Assembly: GCF_028858725.1 (NCBI RefSeq)
Contig: NC_084781.1
Coordinates: 5,898,513 to 5,962,512 of the forward strand
Reading direction: 5' to 3'
From: Colius striatus
Lineage: Eukaryota; Chordata; Aves; Coliiformes; Coliidae
DNA: 64,000 nucleotides
This document shows, one piece after another, positions 59,401-64,000 of the stretch; the first letter of the stretch is position 1, and the number at the start of each line of letters is the position of its first letter. The translations under genes and the position numbers were made by a program. The notes below the pieces were generated by a model, which saw nothing but the letters and a program-made list of their open reading frames with translations, had not been told where the DNA came from and made no database searches.

Positions 59401-62400
59401 AGGTGTCTGTGTTCAATTTCCACTGCTTCTGTCCAAGAGATCCACGGGGAAACGGCCAAGCTGTGACTTTGAACACATCCAGTTCTCCACAAGCACCACA
59501 CAAATAAATTCAGTAAAGAGTAAATATACCAACAGAACCAAGGAGCGGCCTTGGAGCACCTCACATTGTTACCAGAGGGCTGAAAGCTGGATCTGTTATT
59601 GATTTCTTACATGCCGTCTGCTTTCTTAGCGCTGTGTCTGGCTAGAAACAATTTTTCACTTGAGAAATTTACAGCCTGACTTATCAGAAAGTGAACAAGT
59701 GGGGATTTGTCACATATAGCATGGAGCAGTAAAATTCCTGATTGGAAAAAAAAGACCTCAGATCTTTCAGCTGATTCAAATCTGTCTGAACCTTGACCTT
59801 TGGATTCTCTGCTGTCTCCGAATTCCTTGACATGCTTTTATCACTTAAATGGATTTTCAAAGGCTCTATGTGTGATGTTCCTATGGGCCTCCACGTGGAC
59901 AGCTTCAGATTAAGTAATGCTCAGCTCTATAGGCAGTACTCCTGTTTTGCTTGTTTTTCTAAAGCAGGGGATTTGCAGGACTGGAAACGGTTGAAATCTC
60001 TGCTTCCTTCTGGGTGTGTTTCCAGCCCTGCAGAGATCCCTTCCAAAGGCAATTCATTCCATTGCATTATTGTTATAATTTAAGCAAAGAAGTGACCTAA
60101 GGTTTAATCTGTACCTTCATTTTTGCAGATTAAGTAAGAATGTAAACAATTCCACCTAAAAATAAATCATTCCCCACTAGAAGCACATAAAATATTCTCA
60201 TGGCCTGTGCCGAATCCTGCATCATGGGCCAAACTCTCTTGCCCAGGTGACTGACAAATAGAATACAATCCTCTGAGAATTAAATTAATCACACAAAGAT
60301 GCAGAGAGGCAGTTGCTCATTCTGTGTTGGAAAGCTGTGTTCCGTTTGCCTAGCAGGAGAGACTGCTGATGCTTTTATGAGTCACTAAGTACTGCTGTGT
60401 TTAACAAATTGTTCTGCTTTAGCAAAGACATGATGCATTAGCTTTACTTTAAGTGAGGCTCTCGAGTTACCCAATGGAGCTGGAATTTATGGACATGGAT
60501 AACCAGACTAGGGTTTTGGGTCTCAGACCTGCAAATGCACCACTGTTTACTGACTTCACTTCCATTTATGCTTAGCTTAAGTTAACCACAAGGGATCAGT
60601 GTGAAGAGCTTAACTCTGATTTTGTTACAACTCCCTGTTGTCTAATGCCTTGTATGAAGGGGGGGACACGTGTGAGCTCCTGGAGTACATATCCTCAAGC
60701 TTTTTTGCCCTCAAGGTGCAGCTGTAATGAACTACCATTTATTTAGGAAGTGCTTCATTTTTGTTTAAGAAAACACATTGCTTGAAAAATGAAAAATCAA
60801 GAAGACAAGATCACAATCATCCCATGGACAGAAAGCTCAGGAAACCCTCCCAGAACATGACTTCTCCATCCTAGATCTGTGGTAGATGTGCTTCCGAATT
60901 AAAACCAAGACAACAACATAACAAACCAACCAACACCACAACTTTATCAGTTAGAAAATATGACAAAGGTTCTACCTCCATCTGAAGCAATTAGCAAGAG
61001 GAAGATTAGGCCTGGGTCAACAATAAAGGCCCATAATAATTCTAAGTTTAGTAAAGCTTTAAATGAGCCTTTGTTTGCTCTGTTAATCCTGTGGTGCAGT
61101 GACATTACTTGAGAAAAGGGAAGCATGATGAATACTGGTAGAATTCACCTGTGACAGAATTTAAGTTCAGGACATATGTGGGCTCAATCCATAGCACTTT
61201 CACTACTCTTCAGCACGAGCTTATTTCTTAGTAAAGCAGAGGAGTGTCCTTACCAGCACAAAGATTTTATTGCTATTCCATGGACAAGCTTTTCTATCTG
61301 CTTCAAGCAGGAAAAAAAATCCTTGTAAGGACTTGAGGGAATTAATCTGTGTTTGTTGGAAACCATTCCAGTCTGTGAAAAGGTTTTGCTGAGACCAGCC
61401 TGCCTTCATTTTGAAGAAATATTTCTCATCTAGCACCAAATATGATTTCTCCCAGGAGAGCTTAGTAGGTCTGTTTGCTGTCTGACACGTTGCTCCTTTT
61501 GACTGAACACAGTTGTGTTCTGTTTATGGCTCATCCCTAGAGACTCCAGTGAATGCAGGAAAATGTCATGGGACACCAACCCACGGGGATGTTAAAAGTA
61601 GCAGGAAGAAAATCACCAACAGCCCCTATCAAAAGAATAAACAGGTCAAAGTATAGAAAAAGGTGGAACTCTTCAAGAACCTCACCAGGTTTTGCATAAG
61701 GAGATGCTTTCAAGGTCGTTTCCACGTTAACCAGATGTTCAGCATGTCAAGACACTTCACTTTGCTGAAGGACTGGGTTTAATAGACATTCACAAATCAA
61801 ATTGGATTAACATTTCTATACAATAGCAACAGAGGAAACCCCCTTTTAGCCTTCGCATTGGAGCCAGGGGAGCTTTTATTACCTTCAAAGTGAATGACTG
61901 TACAGCTAACAGAAGATGGCATTCCCTCCCCAGCTTAGCACAGCTCTTGGCTGTTTCACCTGGTAGGATCAGTTTGCAAATCAAAGGTTTATTGACCCCT
62001 TGCTGCCCTCGAGAGTCTGCTGCGGGCTGTAGCTGCTGATGGGGAAGCTGTGTGCACTGGTTTCCTTCCTGTAAGAATTCAGACTGTGCTTTCGAGTTCC
62101 CCACCCCTTCATTTAGGACTCAGAGCTCCCTTTCTCTTCCTCAGTGAGTTTCTTTGCTTACTGCCAGCTAGGGAATAGAGATACCTGTCTGCAGACAGAG
62201 GCCTGGAGTCCAGACAGACCAGGGGTCTGATGGGCTCTGTCACTCCATTACTGCTTTTCTGTAGCTATGATGAAAACAAATGTACTTAGGGTGGGAAAAA
62301 AACAGATGGAGGACAAGTGTTATTGTACGAAGTATCTTTTCTGCTTATGAATTAACCCGTTCAGCTCCCTGGTGCGGAGATACACAGGCCTACAGCCAGG

Positions 62401-64000
62401 TCATCTTCTTGCAGAGAGTAAATCTATTTTCCAAGGCCTCTGCTTTCACTTTTAGCACAAGGATGTGCAGAGATGAATCCTCTGTGAAGGGAGTGTCCTA
62501 CTCTACACCACCCTGCTCACTGCTGGTGCCACATCAGTGACGTGCAGTGATGATTACTGCAGGGTGACAGCTTTTGGTTTACAATATGTTCCCAAGCACC
62601 TTGGTTCATTCAGACAGACTTTCTTTGTCAGACTGGCTGGGCAAAGAAGAGCGTCTCAAAATTAGTCAGCTCACTGGACAGCTTGTGTTTGTCTTTTTTA
62701 ATTAAGGAGGTAGACTTCACTAGCGCTTTCTCGTTCACTGGTGTCTCTGAGTCACCTTCCAGTCCCTAGGGTTTCACTCTGTAATCTTCTTGAATGATTC
62801 TGGTTTCGTCCTGGAAGTAATTTAATGAGCTTGTTTGTCAAAAAAAGGCAATCAGACATGTTTTGTACAAGGCGCCCTGGGAGTGCCATGTAGGCCTGAG
62901 CGCTGCTTCTGACAGGCGGGCGCAGCCACAGAGGCCTGTGTCTATGGCTGAGCAGGTTACCTTGCATTAGCAGAGCCACGGTAAATCACCCTTTGCATAA
63001 TCCTAACTCCTAGCAAACGCAAGGTAGGCACGTTAATGTAAACATAATGAAGGAATGTAGCCTCGAGCATCTGCCACCCGCTGAGAACACGCACAAACAC
63101 AATTACTGTAGCACGGTAAATTGCCAAGCCGTAATAATTCAGTCATAAATCTACCTCCCTAAGGTTAATTTGGTGTGACTTTGCATCTAGACTCCAGCCT
63201 TCACGTATATTGAAAAAGCTGATTCCCTGTTGTTCTGCACTTGTACTGTCACTTATAGCAAAAAGGAGTGCAAAATGGGTGTCCAGTGCTACAAGATGGC
63301 TTGTGGTGTGGGCAGGAGATCAGCACGTTGCTGGAGAGTCATGGTTTCATAGCTGTCTCTCACCAGTAGCTTCTGGGTTAGAAGGAGACACGCAGACTAC
63401 TGCCCTCTTTGGCTTCTCATAGTTAGACCTGATGACAGGGCAGTGGGCCTGAGTAGCCGATTTATCTTGAGGTGGCTTCACTCCAGTGAAGTGATAGCAG
63501 ACGAATTCCCTAATCATCCTGATCATCATTCTAATCAGCTTGCTGTGCATTTGTGGCTTCACTTTTATAAATCTTGCTGCTAATGTACATGTCATCTTCA
63601 TGTTACGTGGTACAAACCTCCCTAGCAGTGTGTTAATCTCTGTCTGGTGGCTCAGTTACAAAAAGGAGCGATGACTTCTAACATAGAACAAGCACAAAAC
63701 CTGGCATCAAATCTCATAGCTGAGATTTAAGTGATGTCATCTTTACCGTCTCATCAAAGCTATGGGCACAGTTGATTGCGTGCAGCAGGGAAGCAATGCT
63801 AAGCTCCGTTAAATGTGCTCACTTGTTTTCATTATCCCACTTTTCTTCGTGGGCCCAGCATGGCAGCTTGGGAATGCAGAATGTTTTTCCTCATTTAAAG
63901 CGCCTGGATTTTGCTTTGCTTCTTAAGTCTCTTTAAATGCATTTCTAGGTCTGTTAATTGTTCATTATACCTTAATTATATTCCGTCCGCCATAGTCACT
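53401..64000. other. Gene-free flank between ANKK1 and (expected) DRD2
   Basis: About 10.6 kb in which no exon on either strand was recognised. DRD2 lies beyond ANKK1 on the opposite strand in other vertebrates. Its last coding exon, with the sixth and seventh membrane spans, should give a recognisable minus-strand frame, and none is present. Open frames here are at most about 100 codons and lack family features. Short stretches near 62.9-63.2 and 63.47-63.6 kb look like regulatory sequence. Confidence 0.7.
62940..63190. promoter_or_regulatory. Candidate conserved non-coding enhancer
   Basis: This stretch has a high density of recognisable binding cores: TTTGCATAA (octamer/POU-like, 62992-63000), TGTAAACA (forkhead, 63037-63044), several TTAAT/TAATT homeodomain cores, and two identical decamers CACGGTAAAT (62977-62986 and 63112-63121). 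It has no coding potential. The call is an inference from motif density. Confidence 0.35.

Noticed and set aside
53401-64000. Search for DRD2 exons on the minus strand
   Set aside because: No frame contains the sixth/seventh membrane-span residues or the short conserved C-terminus, so DRD2 is taken to start beyond the window.
1-64000. tRNA, rRNA, CRISPR array or intact transposon
   Set aside because: None was seen. The window has no repeat-spacer pattern, no clover-leaf candidate that I could support and no long transposase or reverse-transcriptase frame.

Overview
The window is a piece of vertebrate genome, almost certainly from a bird. The genes are split into many short exons with GT-AG boundaries and introns of about 0.1 to 2.2 kb, which is compact for vertebrates. 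A short CR1-type LINE 3' end lies near 3.25 kb. The proteins are NCAM1, TTC12 and ANKK1, in the order and orientation of the conserved NCAM1-TTC12-ANKK1-DRD2 block (human 11q23). I cannot name the species.

Layout, all genes on the + strand. 1-10192 holds the 3' end of NCAM1: an intron, the transmembrane exon (4956-5163), a cytoplasmic exon (5581-5697), the optional large exon of the 180-kDa isoform (7476-8261) and the terminal exon (10072-10192), then a long 3' UTR. A CpG-rich promoter near 14.45-14.8 kb starts TTC12. I could rebuild 21 coding exons (14686-29488) that join in frame to a 706-residue protein, close to the usual length of about 705. From 34.8 to 42.7 kb is the least expected item: a gene with one giant 4.5-kb Ser/Thr/Pro-rich, mucin-like exon followed by three exons that encode the C-terminal half of a zona pellucida (ZP) module, and a last exon with a membrane span and a 20-residue tail. 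I know of no mammalian counterpart at this position. From 47145 to 52795 lies ANKK1 in eight coding exons (784 residues): a RIP-type kinase domain and twelve ankyrin repeats, all twelve in the last exon. From 53.4 kb to the end I find no gene. DRD2, expected next and on the opposite strand, has not been reached, and parts of this flank (around 63 kb) look like conserved regulatory DNA.

The genes are neighbours by ancient synteny and not by pathway. NCAM1 is a neural adhesion receptor. TTC12 is a cytoplasmic dynein-arm assembly factor of ciliated cells. ANKK1 is a RIPK4-like kinase. The mucin/ZP gene should make a heavily glycosylated type I surface protein of unknown role.

Limits: exon boundaries were read by eye from splice signals, reading frame and remembered family sequences. 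The first exon of the mucin/ZP gene, the UTR ends and all regulatory calls are inferences.
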